From positions 248,001 to 312,000 of the forward strand of contig NW_027480568.1 in NCBI RefSeq assembly GCF_051401765.1: 64,000 bases of DNA, written 5' to 3'. The notes below the pieces were generated by a model. The model saw nothing but the letters and a program-made list of their open reading frames with translations, did no database searches and was not told the origin of the DNA. This DNA comes from Calliopsis andreniformis. Lineage: Eukaryota > Arthropoda > Insecta > Hymenoptera > Andrenidae. Shown here piece after piece: positions 1 through 13,145 of this stretch; within the stretch, counting starts at the first letter, position 1, and each line of letters opens with the position of its first letter. The position numbers and the translations under genes are program-made.

Positions 1-1650
1 AGGACTGAAGATTGAGGACTGTGCATTGAAGATTGAGTACTGAGGATTGAAGATTGAGAATTGAGGATTGAGCATTGAACATTGAGGACTGAGTGTTGTG
101 GGTTGAGTGATGAGAATTGATGTTTGTGGATAGAGATTTGAAGATTCCAGATTGAGTATTGTGTATTGAAAGCTGTGAATTGAGGATATTCTATTGAGGA
201 TTGAGTATTGTCACCTGATTGTTGAGAACTGAGTGCTGAAGATTGAGGATTCAGGATTGGGGATTCAGAATTGAGGTTTGGGGACTGAGGATTGAGGATT
301 GAGGATTGAAGATTGAGTATTGAGGATTGAAGATTGAGGATTGAGGATTGAGGATTGAGGATTGAGGATGAGGGCTGAGGGTTGAGGATTGAGGTTTAAG
401 GACTGAGGACTGAGGATTGAGGATTGAGAATTGAGGATTGAGGACTGAGGATTGAAGATTGAGGTTTTGGTATTGAGGATTGAAGAATGTGGATTGAGGA
501 TTGAGGATTGAAGATTGAGTATTGAGTATTGAAGATTGACGATTGAGGATTGTGGATTGAAGATTGAGGATTGAACATTGAGGACTGAGTGTTAAGGGTT
601 GAGTGATTAAAATTGATGCTTGTGGATAGAGGTTTGAAGATTGCAGATTGAGTATTGAGTATTGAAAGCTGTGAATTGAGGATATTCTATTGAGGATTCA
701 GGATTGTCAACTGATTGTTGAGTACTGAGGGCTGAAGATTGAGGATTCAGGATTGAGGATTCAGAATTGAGGTTTGAGGACTGAGGATTGAGGACTGAAG
801 ATTGATTATTGAGGATTGAAGATTGAGGATTGAGGATTGAGGATTGAGGATTGAGGATTGAGGATGAGAGCTGTGCGTTGAGGATTGAGGTTTGAGGGCT
901 GAGGACTGAGGAATGAGGATTGAGAATTAGGGATTGAGGATTGAGTATTGAAGATTGAGGATTGGGTGTTGAGGATTGAAGGATGATGCTTGAGGATTGA
1001 GGATTGAGGATTGAGGATGGAAGATTGAGTATTGAGGTTTGAAGAGTGACGATTGAGGGTAGAGGATTGAGGATTGAGGATCGAGGATTGATGATTGAGT
1101 ATTGAGGACTGAAGATTGAGGATTGAGGTTTGAGGATTGAGGATTGAGGATTGAGGATTGAGGATTGAAGATTGAGGATTGGGGACTGAGTGCTGAGGGT
1201 TGAGTTATGAGAATTGATGTTTGTGGATAGATATTTGAAGATTGCATATTGAGCATTGAGTATTGAAAACTGTGAATTGATGATATTCTATTGAGGATTG
1301 AGAATTGACAACTGATTGTTGAGGACTGAGGGCTGAAGATTGAGGATTCAGGATTGGGAATTCAGAATTGATGATTGAGGACTGAGGACTGAGGGTTGAA
1401 GATAGAGTATTGAGGATTGAAGATTGAGGATTAAGGATTGAGGATTGGGGATTGAGGATCTAGGACTGAAAATTGATTATTGAGGGTTGAAGATTGAGGA
1501 TTGAGGATTGAGGATTGAGAATTGAGAATTGAGGATAAGGACTGAGGGTTGAGGATTGAGGTTTGAGGAATGAGGATTGAGGATTGAGTATTGAGGATTG
1601 AGGATTGAAGATTGAGTATTGAGGAATGAAAGTTGAGGATTGTGGATTGA
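1..1650 (+). repeat. Left-edge array segment with divergent modules
   Basis: This segment holds divergent modules with cores at 185 and 681 and an M1-type core at 1282. Spacing is about 500-600 bases. I could not assign it as a copy of another block in the window. It contains several TGAGGG cassettes. No gene is visible. It probably continues a part of the array that lies to the left. Confidence 0.75.
585..738 (+). repeat. Divergent landmark module near the left edge
   Basis: The core at 681 reads GAATTGAGGATATTC, but the left side has GATGCTTGTGG and TTGAAAG, and the right side has TTGTCAA. The copy at 185 is similar (TTGAAAG, TTGTCAC). The copy at 35683 shares the GATGCTTGTGG variant and the M4-type core. 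These three do not fit the main subtypes and may be older or less homogenised lineages. The copy at 36611 has an M4-type left side (TTTATGT) joined to an M1-type core. Confidence 0.85.
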
Positions 1651-4600
1651 GGATTGAGGATTGAGGATTGAATAGTGAGGATTGGGGACTGAGTGTTGAG
1701 GGCTGAATGATGAGAATTGATGTTTGTGGATAGAGATTTGAAGATTGCAGATTGAGTATTGAGTATTGAAAACTGTGAATTGATGATATTCTATTGAGGA
1801 TTGAGGATTGACAACTGATTGTTGAGGACTGAGGGCTGAAGCTTGAGGATTCAGGATTGAGGATTCAGGATTGAGGTTTGAGGAGAGAGGACTGAGGATA
1901 GAGGATTCAGGAATGAGAATTGAGGATTGAGGATTGAGGAGTGAAGATTGACGATTGGCTGTTGAGGATTGAACATTGAGGATTGAGGATTGAGTATTGA
2001 GGATTGAGGATTGAAGGTTGAATATTGATGAATGAAGATTGAGGATTGAGGATTGAGGGTTGTGGATTGAGAACGAGGACTGAGGGTTGAGTGTTGATGC
2101 CTGAGGTCTGAGGATTGAGGATTGAGGATTGCGAACTGAGGATTGAGGATTGAGGATTGAAGATTGAGGATTGGGTATTGAGGATTGAAGAATGAGGATT
2201 GAAGAATGAGGATTGGGGATTGAGTATTGAGGATTGAGGATTGAATATTGAGTATTGAGGATTGAATATTGAGGATTGAGGATTGAGGACTGAGGATTGA
2301 GGATTGAGGTTTGAGGATTGAAGATTGAGTATTGAGGATTGAAGATTGAGGATTGAGTATTGAGGATTGAGGATTGAGGATTGAGGATTGAGGATTGAAG
2401 ATTGAGGATTGAGGATTGAGGATTGAGGATTGAGGGTTGTGGATTGAGGACGAGGACTGAGGGTTGAATATTTATGATTGAGGTCTGAGGATTGAGGATT
2501 GAGGATTGAGAATTGAGGATTGAGGATTGAGGATTGAAGATTGAGGATTGGGTATTGAGGATTGAGGATTGAGGATTGAAGATTGAGGATAGGGTATTGA
2601 GGATTGAAGAATGATGATTGAGGATTGAAGAATGATGATTGAGGATTATGGATTGAGAATTGATGGTTGAATATTGAGTATTGAGGATTGAAGATCGACT
2701 ATTGAGGATTGCGGATTGAGGATTGAGGGCTGGGGATTGAGGATTGAAGATTGAGTATTGAGGATTGAAGGTTGAGGATTGTGGATTGAGGATTGAGCCT
2801 TGAATATTGAGGATTGGGGACTGAGTGTTGAGGGTTGTGTGATAAGGATTGATGTATGTGTATAGAGATTTGAAGATTGCAGGTTGAGTATTGAGTATTG
2901 AAAACTGTGAAATCATGATATTCTATTGAGGATTGAGGATGGACCACTGATTGTTGAGGTCTGAGGGCTGAAGATTGAGGATTCAGGATTGAGGATTCAG
3001 GATTGAGGTTTGAGGACTGAGGATTGAGGATTGAGGATTGAGGATTGAGGATTGAGGATTGAGAATTGAGGATTGAGGATTGAGGATTGAAGATTGAGGA
3101 TTGGCTGTTGAGGATTGAACATTGAGGATTGAGGATTGAGGATTGAGGATTGAATATTGATGAATGAAGATTGAGGATTGAGGATTGAAGGTCGTGGATT
3201 GAGGACAAGGACTGAGGGTTGATTATTGATACTTGAGGCCAGAGGATTGAGGATTGAGGGTTGCGAATTGAGGATTGAGGATTTAAGATTGAGGATTGGG
3301 TATTGAGGATTGAAGAATGAGGATTGAGGATTGAGGACAGAGGATTGAGGATTGAAGATTGAGTATTGAGGATTGAAGATTGACGATTGAGGATTGCGGA
3401 TTGAGGATTGAGGATTGAGGATTTAGGATTGAGGATTGAGGATTGAGTATTGAGGATTGAAGATTGAGGATTGAGGATTGAGGATTGAGGATTGAAGATT
3501 GAGTATTGAGGATTGAAGATTGAGGATTGAGGATTGAGGATTGAAGATTGAGTACTGAGGATTGAAGATTAAGATTGAGGGTTGAGGATTGAGGACTGAG
3601 GATGGAGGATTGAGGATTCAAGGTTCAGTATTGGGGATTGAAGGTTGAGTATTGAGGATTGAGGATTGAACATTGAGGACTGAGTGTTGAGGGTTGAGTG
3701 ATGAGAATTGATGTTTGTGGATAGAGATTTGAAGATTGCATATTGAGTATTGAGTATTGAAAACTGTGAATTGAGTATATTCTATTGAGGATTGAGGATT
3801 GACAAATGATTGTTGAGGACTGAGGGCTGAAGATTGAGGGTTCCGTATTGAGGATTCAGAATTGAAATTTGAGGATTGATGATTGAGGATTGAGGATTGA
3901 GGATTGAGGATTGGGGATTGAGGATTGAAGATTGAGTATTGAGGATTGAGGATTGAGGATTGAGGATTGAGGATTGAGGATTGAAGATTGAGGATAGGGT
4001 GTTGAGGATTGAAGAATGATGATTGAGGATTGAGGATTGAGGATTGAGGATTGAATATTGAGTATTGAGGATTGAAGATAGACTATTGAGGATTGCGAAT
4101 TGAGGATTGAGGGTTGGGGATTGAGGATTGAAGATTGAGTATTGAGGATTGAAGGTTGAGGATTGTGGATTGAGGATTGAGGATTGAGGCTTGAATATTG
4201 AGGATTGGGGACTGAGTGTTGAGCGTTGAGTGATGAGAGTTGATGTCTGTGGATAGAGATTTGAAGATTGCAGGTTGAGTATTGAGTATTGTAAACTGTG
4301 AAATCATGATATTCTATTGAGGATTGAGGATGGACCACTGATTGTTGAGGACTGAGGGCTGAAGATTGAGGATTCAGGATTGAGGATTCAGGATTGAGGT
4401 TTGAGGACTGAGGATTGAGGATTGAGGATTGAGGATTGAGGATTGAGGATTGAGGATTGAAGCCTGAGGATCGGGTAAGTAGGATTGAACATTGAGGATT
4501 GAGGATTGAGGATTGATGATTGAGGATTGAGGATTGAAGACTGAGGATTGGGTAATGAGGTTTGAACATTGAGGATTGAGGATTGAGGTTTGAGGAGTGA

Positions 4601-5259
4601 AGATTGAGGATTGAGGATTGAGAATTGAGGATCGAGGATTGAGGATTGAAGATTGAATATTGATGATTAAAGATTGAGGCTTGAGGATTGAGGGTTGTGG
4701 ATTGAGGACGAGGACTGAGTGTTGAATATTGATGTCTGAGGTCTGAGGATTGAGGATTGAGAATTGAGAATTGAGGATTGAGGATTGAAGATTGAGGATT
4801 GGGTATTGAGGATTGACGAATGAGGATTGAGGATTGCGGATTGAGGATTGCAGATTGAGTATTGAGGATTGAAGATTGAGGATTGAGTATTGAGGATTGA
4901 GGATTGGGGATTGAGGATTGCGAATTGAAGATTCAGTACTGAGGATTGAAGATTCAGAATTGAGGATGAGGATTGAACATTGAGTACTGAGTGTTGAGGG
5001 TTGAGTGATGAGAATTTATGTTTCTGGATAGAGATTTGAAGATTGCAGGTTGAGTATTGAGTATTGAAAACTGTGAATTGAGGATATTCTATTGAGGATT
5101 GAGGATTGACAACTGAATGTTGAGGACTGAGGGCTGAAGATTGAGGATTCAGGATTGAGGATTCAGAATTGAGGTTTGAGGTCTGAGGATTGAGGATTGA
5201 AGATTGAGTATTGAGGATTGAAGACTGAGGATTGAGGATTGAGGATTGAGGATTGAGGA

Positions 5260-5307
5260 TGAGGGCTGAGGGTTGAGGATTGAGGTTTGAGGACTAAGGA
5301 CGGAGGA
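5260..5307 (+). repeat. Register-shift cassette with hexamer TGAGGG
   Basis: The units are TGAGGG (6 bases), CTGAGGG, TTGAGGA, TTGAGGT, TTGAGGA, CTAAGGA and CGGAGGA. The same cassette recurs downstream of M4 and of many M1 modules, for example near 870, 5860, 8020, 8605, 16660, 20610, 26300, 42490, 46680 and 53260. It is not seen in the M5-M6 part of family B. The six-base unit is conserved between copies, so it is an inherited slip rather than a sequencing error. Confidence 0.8.
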
Positions 5308-6160
5308 TTGAGGATTCAGAATTGAGGATTGAGGATTGAGGATTGAAGATTGAGGATTGGGTATTGAGGATTGAAGAATGAGGATTGAGGATTTAGGATT
5401 GAGTATTGAAGATTGAAGTTTGAGAATTGTGGATTGAAGATTGACGATCGAGGATTGAGAATTGAGGATTGAGTATTGAGGATTGAGGATTGAAGATTGA
5501 GTATTGAGGATTGAAGGTTGAGGATTGTGGATTGAGGATTGAGGATTGAGGATTGAAAATTGAGGATTGGGGACTGAATGTTGAGGGTTGAATGATGAGA
5601 ATTGATGTTTGTCGATAGAGATTTGAAGATTGCAGATTGAGTATTGAGTATTGAAAACTGTGAATTGATGATATTCTATTGAGGATTGAGGATTGACAAC
5701 CGATTGTTGAGGACTGAGGGCTGAAGATTGAGGGCTCCGTATTGAGGATTCAGAATTGAAATTTGAGCACTGAGCATTGAGGATTGAAGATTGAGTATTG
5801 AGGATTGAAGATTGAGAATTGAGGATTGAGGATTGAGGATTGAGGGTGAGGGCTGAGGGTTGAGGGTTGAGGTTTGAGGACTGAGGACTGAGGATTGAGG
5901 ATTGAGAATTGAGGATTGAGGATCTAGGGTTGAAGATTGAGGATTGGGTATTGAGGATTGAAGAATGAGGATTGAGGATTGAGGATTGAGGATTGAGGAT
6001 TGAAGATTGAGTATTGTGGATTGAAGATTGATGATCGAGGATTGAGAATTGAGGATTGAGTATTGAGGATTGAGGATTGAAGATTGAGTATTGAGGAATG
6101 AAAGTTGAGGATTGTGGATTGAGGATTGAGGATTGAGGAATGAATAGTGAGGATTGGGGA

Positions 6161-6314
6161 CTGAGTGTTGAGGGCTGAATGATGAGAATTGATGTTTGTG
6201 GATAGAGATTTGAAGATTGCAGATTGAGTATTGAGTATTGAAAACTGTGAATTGATGATATTCTATTGAGGATTGAGGATTGACAACTGATTGTTGAGGA
6301 CTGAGGGCTGAAGC
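6161..6314 (+). repeat. Landmark module, subtype M1 (representative copy)
   Basis: This is 154 bases, exactly 22 heptamers, most of them diverged from consensus yet in perfect 7-base register. It opens with CTGAGTG, includes TTGTGGA-TAGAGAT-TTGAAGA and CTGTGAA, then the core GAATTGATGATATTC, then TTGACAA-CTGATTG, and closes with CTGAGGG-CTGAAG. If the core is marked at the base before ATATTC, the module runs from core-96 to core+57. M1 cores lie at 1282, 1785, 5670, 6257, 8437, 9024, 11875, 16489, 17076, 21023, 21610, 24901, 26995, 42902, 43489, 47380, 53954, 56710 and 59466. It is the commonest of the subtypes. The function is unknown; fixed length and conservation suggest a binding or positioning site, but shared ancestry explains them as well. 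Confidence 0.93.
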
Positions 6315-7292
6315 TTGAGGATTCAGGATTGAGGATTCAGGATTGAGGTTTGAGGAGAGAGGACTGAGGATAGAGGATTCAGGAATGAGAATTGAGGATT
6401 GAGGATTGAGGAGTGAAGATTGAGGATTGGCTGTTGAGGATTGAACATTGAGGATTGAGGATTGAGTATTGAGGATTGAGGATTGAAGGTTGAATATTGA
6501 TGAATGAAGATTGAGGATTGAGGATTGAGGGTTGTGGATTGAGAACGAGGACTGAGGGTTGAGTGTTGATGCCTGAGGTCTGAGGATTGAGGATTGAGGA
6601 TTGCGAACTGAGGATTGAGGATTGAGGATTGAAGATTGAGGATTGGGTATTGAGGATTGAAGAATGAGGATTGAAGAATGAGGATTGGGGATTGAGTATT
6701 GAGGATTGAGGATTGAATATTGAGTATTGAGGATTGAATATTGAGGATTGAGGATTGAGGATTGAGGATTGAGGATTGAGGTTTGAGGATTGAAGATTGA
6801 GTATTGAGGATTGAAGATTGAGGATTGAGTATTGAGGATTGAGGATTGAGGATTGAGGATTGAGGATTGAAGATTGAGGATTGAGGATTGAGGATTGAGG
6901 ATTGAGGGTTGTGGATTGAGGACGAGGACTGAGGGTTGAATATTTATGATTGAGGTCTGAGGATTGAGGATTGAGGATTGAGAATTGAGGATTGAGGATT
7001 GAGGATTGAAGATTGAGGATTGGGTATTGAGGATTGAGGATTGAGGATTGAAGATTGAGGATAGGGTATTGAGGATTGAAGAATGATGATTGAGGATTGA
7101 AGAATGATGATTGAGGATTATGGATTGAGAATTGATGGTTGAATATTGAGTATTGAGGATTGAAGATCGACTATTGAGGATTGCGGATTGAGGATTGAGG
7201 GCTGGGGATTGAGGATTGAAGATTGAGTATTGAGGATTGAAGGTTGAGGATTGTGGATTGAGGATTGAGGCTTGAATATTGAGGATTGGGGA

Positions 7293-7446
7293 CTGAGTGT
7301 TGAGGGTTGAGTGATAAGGATTGATGTATGTGTATAGAGATTTGAAGATTGCAGGTTGAGTATTGAGTATTGAAAACTGTGAAATCATGATATTCTATTG
7401 AGGATTGAGGATGGACCACTGATTGTTGAGGTCTGAGGGCTGAAGA
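7293..7446 (+). repeat. Landmark module, subtypes M2 and M2b (representative M2)
   Basis: This has the same 22-heptamer frame as M1. The core reads GAAATCATGATATTC, and downstream GATGGACCACTGATTG replaces GATTGACAACTGATTG. M2 also has TTGCAGG rather than TTGCAGA on the left side. M2 cores lie at 2917, 7389, 10128, 18201, 22714, 40080 and 44593. M2b differs by TTGTAAA in place of TTGAAAA before the core and lies at 4308, 11274, 19661, 23853, 41540 and 45732. The copies at 10128, 22714 and 44593 share TTGGGGA just after the core, so they descend from one changed ancestor. Confidence 0.92.
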
Positions 7447-7599
7447 TTGAGGATTCAGGATTGAGGATTCAGGATTGAGGTTTGAGGACTGAGGATTGAG
7501 GATTGAGGATTGAGGATTGAGGATTGAGGATTGAGAATTGAGGATTGAGGATTGAGGATTGAAGATTGAGGATTGGCTGTTGAGGATTGAACATTGAGG

Positions 7600-10500
7600 A
7601 TTGCGGATTGAGGATTGAAGATTGAGTATTGAGGATTGAAGATTGAGGATTGAGTATTGAGGATTGAGGATTGGGGATTGAGGATTGCGAATTGAAGATT
7701 CAGTACTGAGGATTGAAGATTCAGAATTGAGGATGAGGATTGAACATTGAGTACTGAGTGTTGAGGGTTGAGTGATGAGAATTTATGTTTCTGGATAGAG
7801 ATTTGAAGATTGCAGGTTGAGTATTGAGTATTGAAAACTGTGAATTGAGGATATTCTATTGAGGATTGAGGATTGACAACTGAATGTTGAGGACTGAGGG
7901 CTGAAGATTGAGGATTCAGGATTGAGGATTCAGAATTGAGGTTTGAGGTCTGAGGATTGAGGATTGAAGATTGAGTATTGAGGATTGAAGACTGAGGATT
8001 GAGGATTGAGGATTGAGGATTGAGGATGAGGGCTGAGGGTTGAGGATTGAGGTTTGAGGACTAAGGACGGAGGATTGAGGATTCAATATTGAGGATTGAG
8101 GATTGAGGATTGAAGATTGAGGATTGGGTATTGAGGATTGAAGAATGAGGATTGAGGATTTAGGATTGAGTATTGAAGATTGAAGATTGAGAATTGTGGA
8201 TTGAAGATTGATGATCGAGGATTGAGAATTGAGGATTGAGTATTGAGGATTGAGGATTGAAGATTGAGTATTGAGGATTGAAGGTTGAGGATTGTGGATT
8301 GAGGATTGAGGATTGAGGATTGAAAATTGAGGATTGGGGACTGAATGTTGAGGGTTGAATGATGAGAATTGATGTTTGTAGATAGAGATTTGAAGATTGC
8401 AGATTGAGTATTGAGTATTGAAGACTGTGAATTGATGATATTCTATTGAGGATTGAGGATTGACAACCGATTGTTGAGGACTGAGGGCTGAAGATTGAGG
8501 GCTCCGTATTGAGGATTCAGAATTGAAATTTGAGCACTGAGCATTGAGGATTGAAGATTGAGTATTGAGGATTGAAGATTGAGAATTGAGGATTGAGGAT
8601 TGAGGATTGAGGGTGAGGGCTGAGGGTTGAGGGTTGAGGTTTGAGGACTGAGGACTGAGGATTGAGGATTGAGAATTGAGGATTGAGGATCGAGGGTTGA
8701 AGATTGAGGATTGGGTATTGAGGATTGAAGAATGAGGATTGAGGATTGAGGATTGAGGATTGAGGATTGAAGATTGAGTATTGTGGATTGAAGATTGATG
8801 ATCGAGGATTGAGAATTGAGGATTGAGTATTGAGGATTGAGGATTGAAGATTGAGTATTGAGGAATGAAAGTTGAGGATTGTGGATTGAGGATTGAGGAT
8901 TGAGGATTGAATAGTGAGGATAGGGGACTGAGTGTTGAGGGCTGAATGATGAGAATTGATGTTTGTGGATAGAGATTTGAAGATTGCAGATTGAGTATTG
9001 AGTATTGAAAACTGTGAATTGATGATATTCTATTGAGGATTGAGGATTGACAACTGATTGTTGAGGACTGAGGGCTGAAGCTTGAGGATTCAGGATTGAG
9101 TATTCAGGATTGAGGTTTGAGGAGAGAGGACTGAGGATAGAGGATTCAGGAATGAGAATTGAGGATTGAGGATTGAGGAATGAAGATTGAGGATTGGCTG
9201 TTGAGGATTGAACATTGAGGATTGAGGATTGAGTATTGAGGATTGAGGATTGAAGGTTGAATATTGATGAATGAAAATTGAGGATTGAGGATTGAGGGTT
9301 GTGGATTGAGAACGAGGACTGAGGGTTGAGTGTTGATGCCTGAGGTCTGAGGATTGAGGATTGAGGATTGCGAACTGAGGATTGAGGATTGAGGATTGAA
9401 GATTGAGGATTGGGTATTGAGGATTGAAGAATGAGGATTGACGAATGAGGATTGGGGATTGAGTATTGAGGATTGAGGATTGAATATTGAGTATTGAGGA
9501 TTGAATATTGAGGATTGAGGATTGAGGATTGAGGATTGAGGATTGAGGTTTGAGGATTGAAGATTGAGTATTGAGGATTGAAGATTGAGGATTGAGGATT
9601 GAGGATTGAAGATTGAGGATTGAGGATTGAGGATTGAGGATTGAGGGTTGTGGATTGAGGACGAGGACTGAGGGTTGAATATTTATGATTGAGGTCTGAG
9701 GATTGAGGATTGAGGATTGAGAATTGAGGATTGAGGATTGAGGATTGAAGATTGAGGATTGTGTATTGAGGATTGATGATTGAGGATTGAAGATTGAGGA
9801 TAGGGTATTGAGGATTGAAGAATGATGATTGAGGATTGAAGAATGATGATTGAGGATTATGGATTGAGAATTGAGGGTTGAATATTGAGTATTGAGGATT
9901 GAAGATCGACTATTGAGGATTGCGGATTGAGGATTGAGGGCTGGGGATTGAGGATTGAAGATTGAGTATTGAGGATTGAAGGTTGAGGATTGTGGATTGA
10001 GGATTGAGGCTTGAATATTGAGGATTGGGGACTGAGTGTTGAGGGTTGAGTGATAAGGATTGATGTATGTGTATAGAGATTTGAAGATTGCAGGTTGAGT
10101 ATTGAGTATTGAAAACTGTGAAATCATGATATTCTATTGGGGATTGAGGATGGACCACTGATTGTTGAGGTCTGAGGGCTGAAGATTGAGGATTCAGGAT
10201 TGAGGATTCAGGATTGAGGATTGAGGACAGAGGATTGAGGATTGAAGATTGAGTATTGAGGATTGAAGATTGACGATTGAGGATTGCGGATTGAGGATTG
10301 AGGATTGAGGATTTAGGATTGAGGATTGAGGATTGAGTATTGAGGATTGAAGATTGAGGATTGAGGATTGAGGATTGAGGATTGAAGATTAAGATTGAGG
10401 ATTGAGGATTGAGGAGTGAGGATTGAGGATTGAGGATTGAAGATTGAGTATTGAGGATTGAAGATTGAGGATTGAGGATTGAGGATTGAGGATTGAGGAT

Positions 10501-11430
10501 TGAAGATTGAGTACTGAGGATTGAAGATTAAGATTGAGGGTTGAGGATTGAGGACTGAGGATGGAGGATTGAGGATTGAAGGTTCAGTATTGGGGATTGA
10601 AGATTGAGTATTGAGGATTGAGGATTGAACATTGAGGACTGAGTGTTGAGGGTTGAGTGATGAGAATTGATGTTTGTGGATAGAGATTTGAAGATTGCAT
10701 ATTGAGTATTGAGTATTGAAAACTGTGAATTGAGTATATTCTATTGAGGATTGAGGATTGACAACTGATTGTTGAGGACTGAGGGCTGAAGATTGAGGGT
10801 TCCGTATTGAGGATTCAGAATTGAAATTTGAGGATTGAGGATTGAGGATTGAGGATTGAGGGTTGAGGATTGGGGATTGAGGATTGAAGATTGAGTATTG
10901 AGGATTGAGGATTGAGGATTGAGGATTGAGGATTGAGGATTGAGGATTGAAGATTGAGGATAGGGTATTGAGGATTGAAGAATGATGATTGAGGATTGAG
11001 GATTGAGGATTGAGGATTGAATATTGAGTATTGAGGATTGAAGATAGACTATTGAGGATTGCGAATTGAGGATTGAGGGTTGGGGATTGAGGATTGAAGA
11101 TTGAGTATTGAGGATTGAAGGTTGAGGATTGTGGATTGAGGATTGAGGATTGAGGCTTGAATATTGAGGATTGGGGACTGAGTGTTGAGTGTTGAGTGAT
11201 GAGAGTTGATGTTTGTGGATAGAGATTTGAAGATTGCAGGTTGAGTATTGAGTATTGTAAACTGTGAAATCATGATATTCTATTGAGGATTGAGGATGGA
11301 CCACTGATTGTTGAGGACTGAGGGCTGAAGATTGAGGATTCAGGATTGAGGATTCAGGATTGAGGTTTGAGGACTGAGGATTGAGGATTGAGGATTGAGG
11401 ATTGAGGATTGAGGATTGAGGATTGAAGCC
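7600..11430 (+). repeat. Family A block A2
   Basis: Module order is M4 (7850), M1 (8437), M1 (9024), M2 (10128), M3 (10735), M2b (11274). The first three are at +2,767 from 5083, 5670 and 6257 in A1, so A1 and A2 are direct tandem copies. The M2 core is only +2,739 away, a loss of 28 bases or four heptamers. The cores from 7850 to 10735 match those of 20436-23321 at an exact offset of 12,586; the next (11274) is 7 bases off, one heptamer. Confidence 0.85.
10639..10792 (+). repeat. Landmark module, subtype M3 (representative copy)
   Basis: This is the 22-heptamer module with core GAATTGAGTATATTC. In most copies it is followed by the flank GGGTTCCGTATTGAGG and a TTGAAAT unit. Cores lie at 3776, 10735, 19129, 23321, 26666, 41008, 45200, 47051, 53625, 56381 and 59137. 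Copies in family B (26666 onward within B blocks) carry TTCCGGA instead of TTCCGTA downstream. The three copies at 53625, 56381 and 59137 alone have TTGAAAT-CTGTGAA before the core and TTCAGGG near the start of the module. Confidence 0.92.
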
Positions 11431-12200
11431 TGAGGATTGAGGATTGAGGACTGAGGATTGAGGATGAGGGCTGAGGGTTGAGGATTGAGGTTTGAGGACT
11501 AAGGACGGAGGATTGGGGATTCAGAATTGAGGATTGAGGATTGAGGATTGAAGATTGAGGATTGGGTATTGAGGATTGAAGAATGAGGATTGAGGATTTA
11601 GGATTGAGTATTGAAGATTGAAGATTGAGAATTGAGGATTGAAGATTGACGATCGAGGATTGAGAATTGAGGATTGAGTATTGAGGATTGAGGATTGAAG
11701 ATTGAGTATTGAGGATTGAAGGTTGAGGATTGTGGATTGAGGATTGAGGATTGAGGATTGAAAATTGAGGATTGGGGACTGAATGTTGAGGGTTGAATGA
11801 TGAGAATTGATGTTTGTGGATAGAGATTTGAAGATTGCAGATTGAGTATTGAGTATTGAAAACTGTGAATTGATGATATTCTATTGAGGATTGAGGATTG
11901 ACAACTGATTGTTGAGGACTGAGGGCTGAAGCTTGAGGATTCTGGATTGAGGATTCAGGATTGAGGTTTGAGGAGAGAGGACTGAGGATTGAGGATTGAG
12001 GATTGAGGATTGAAGACTGAGGATTGAGGATTGAGGGTTGTGGATTGAGAACGAGGACTGAGGGTTGAGTGTTGATGCCTGAGGTCTGAGGATTGAGGAT
12101 TGAGGATTGCGAACTGAGGATTGAGGATTGAAGATTGAAGATTGAGGATTGGGTATTGAGTATTGAGGATTGAGGATTGAATATTGAGGATTGAGGATTG
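11430..12200 (+). repeat. A-to-B transition with one M1
   Basis: The flank of an M2b module (TTGAAGC-CTGAGGA) is joined near 11.43 kb to sequence that normally lies downstream of M4, including the TGAGGG cassette, without any M4 module. An M1 (core 11875) follows. The M1 and its right flank match 24901 onward at +13,026. This is a recombination joint between higher-order families. Confidence 0.7.
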
Positions 12201-13111
12201 AGGATTGAGGATTGAGGATTGAAGATTGAGTATTGGGTATTGAAGATTGAGGATTGAGGATTCAGGATTGTGGATTGAGGATTGAAGATTGAGTACTGAG
12301 GATTGAAGATTAAGATTGAGGATTGAGGATTGAGGATTGAGGATTGAGGATTGAGGATTGAAGATTGAGTATTGAGGATTGAAGATTGAGGATTGAGGAT
12401 TGAGGATTGAGGATTGAGGATTGAAGATTGAGTATTGAGGATTGAAGATTGAGGATTGAGGGTTGAGGATTGAGGATTGAGGACTGAGGATTGAGGATTG
12501 AGGATTGAGGATTGAGGATTGAGGATTGCGGATAGAAGGTTGAGGATTGGGTATTGCGGATTGAACATTGAGGATTGAGGATTGAGGATTGAGGATTGAG
12601 GACTGAAGATTGAATATTGATGATTGAATATTGAGGATTGAGGATTGATGGTTGTGGATTGAGGACGAGGACTGAGGGTTGACTACTGCTGTTTGAGGTC
12701 TGAGGATTGAGGATTGAGGATTGAGAATTGAGGATTGAGGATTGAGGATTGAAGATTGAGAATTGGGTATTGAGGATTGAAGAATGAGGATTGAGGATTG
12801 AGGATTGAGGATTGAGGATTGAAGACTGAGTGCTGAGGATTGAAGATTGACGATTTAGGATTGAGGATTGAGGATTGAGGATTGAGGATTGAGGATTGAG
12901 GATTGAAGAATGAGTATTGGGGATTGAAGATTGAGGATTGAGGATTGAGGATTGAGGATTGAGGATTGAAGATTGAGTACTGAGGATTGAAGATTAAGAT
13001 TGAGGATTGAGGATTGAGGATTGAGGATTGAGGATTGAGGATACAAGATTGAGTATTGAGGATTGAAGATTGAGGATTGAGGATTGAGGATTGAGGATTC
13101 AGGATTGGAGA

Positions 13112-13145
13112 TTGAGTACTGAGGATTGAAGATTAAGATTGACGA
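13112..13145 (+). repeat. Register-shift cassette with hexamer TTAAGA
   Basis: The units are TTGAGTA, CTGAGGA, TTGAAGA, TTAAGA (6 bases) and TTGACGA. The sequence TTGAAGATTAAGATTG recurs dozens of times, mainly in family B and the patchwork region, and also in family A near 3570, 10385, 18780 and 22975. It is the third conserved six-base unit. On the - strand it brings a TAA or TTA context that ends many of the long stop-free readings. Confidence 0.82.

Larger units (their letters stand above)
1650..7600 (+). repeat. Family A block A1
   Basis: Module order is M1 (1785), M2 (2917), M3 (3776), M2b (4308), M4 (5083), M1 (5670), M1 (6257), M2 (7389). The M1-M2 part is repeated within the block at +4,472 bases (1785 to 6257, 2917 to 7389), so about one and a third periods are present. 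Cores 3776 to 6257 all reappear at +15,353 (19129 to 21610) with no net length change. The 5.4-7.6 kb part also reappears near 16.25-18.4 kb at +10,819, dropping to +10,812 by the M2 core. Confidence 0.85.

Noticed and set aside
6161..6314. CENP-B box or heat-shock element inside the module
   Set aside because: I see no TTCG....A..CGGG pattern. GAA and TTC words around the core are nine bases apart, not the two-base spacing of a heat-shock element.
6161..6314. Hairpins GAAT-N7-ATTC and CAAC-TGATT-GTTG in the module
   Set aside because: The stems are only four base pairs and do not extend; they are too weak to call a terminator, origin or structured RNA.
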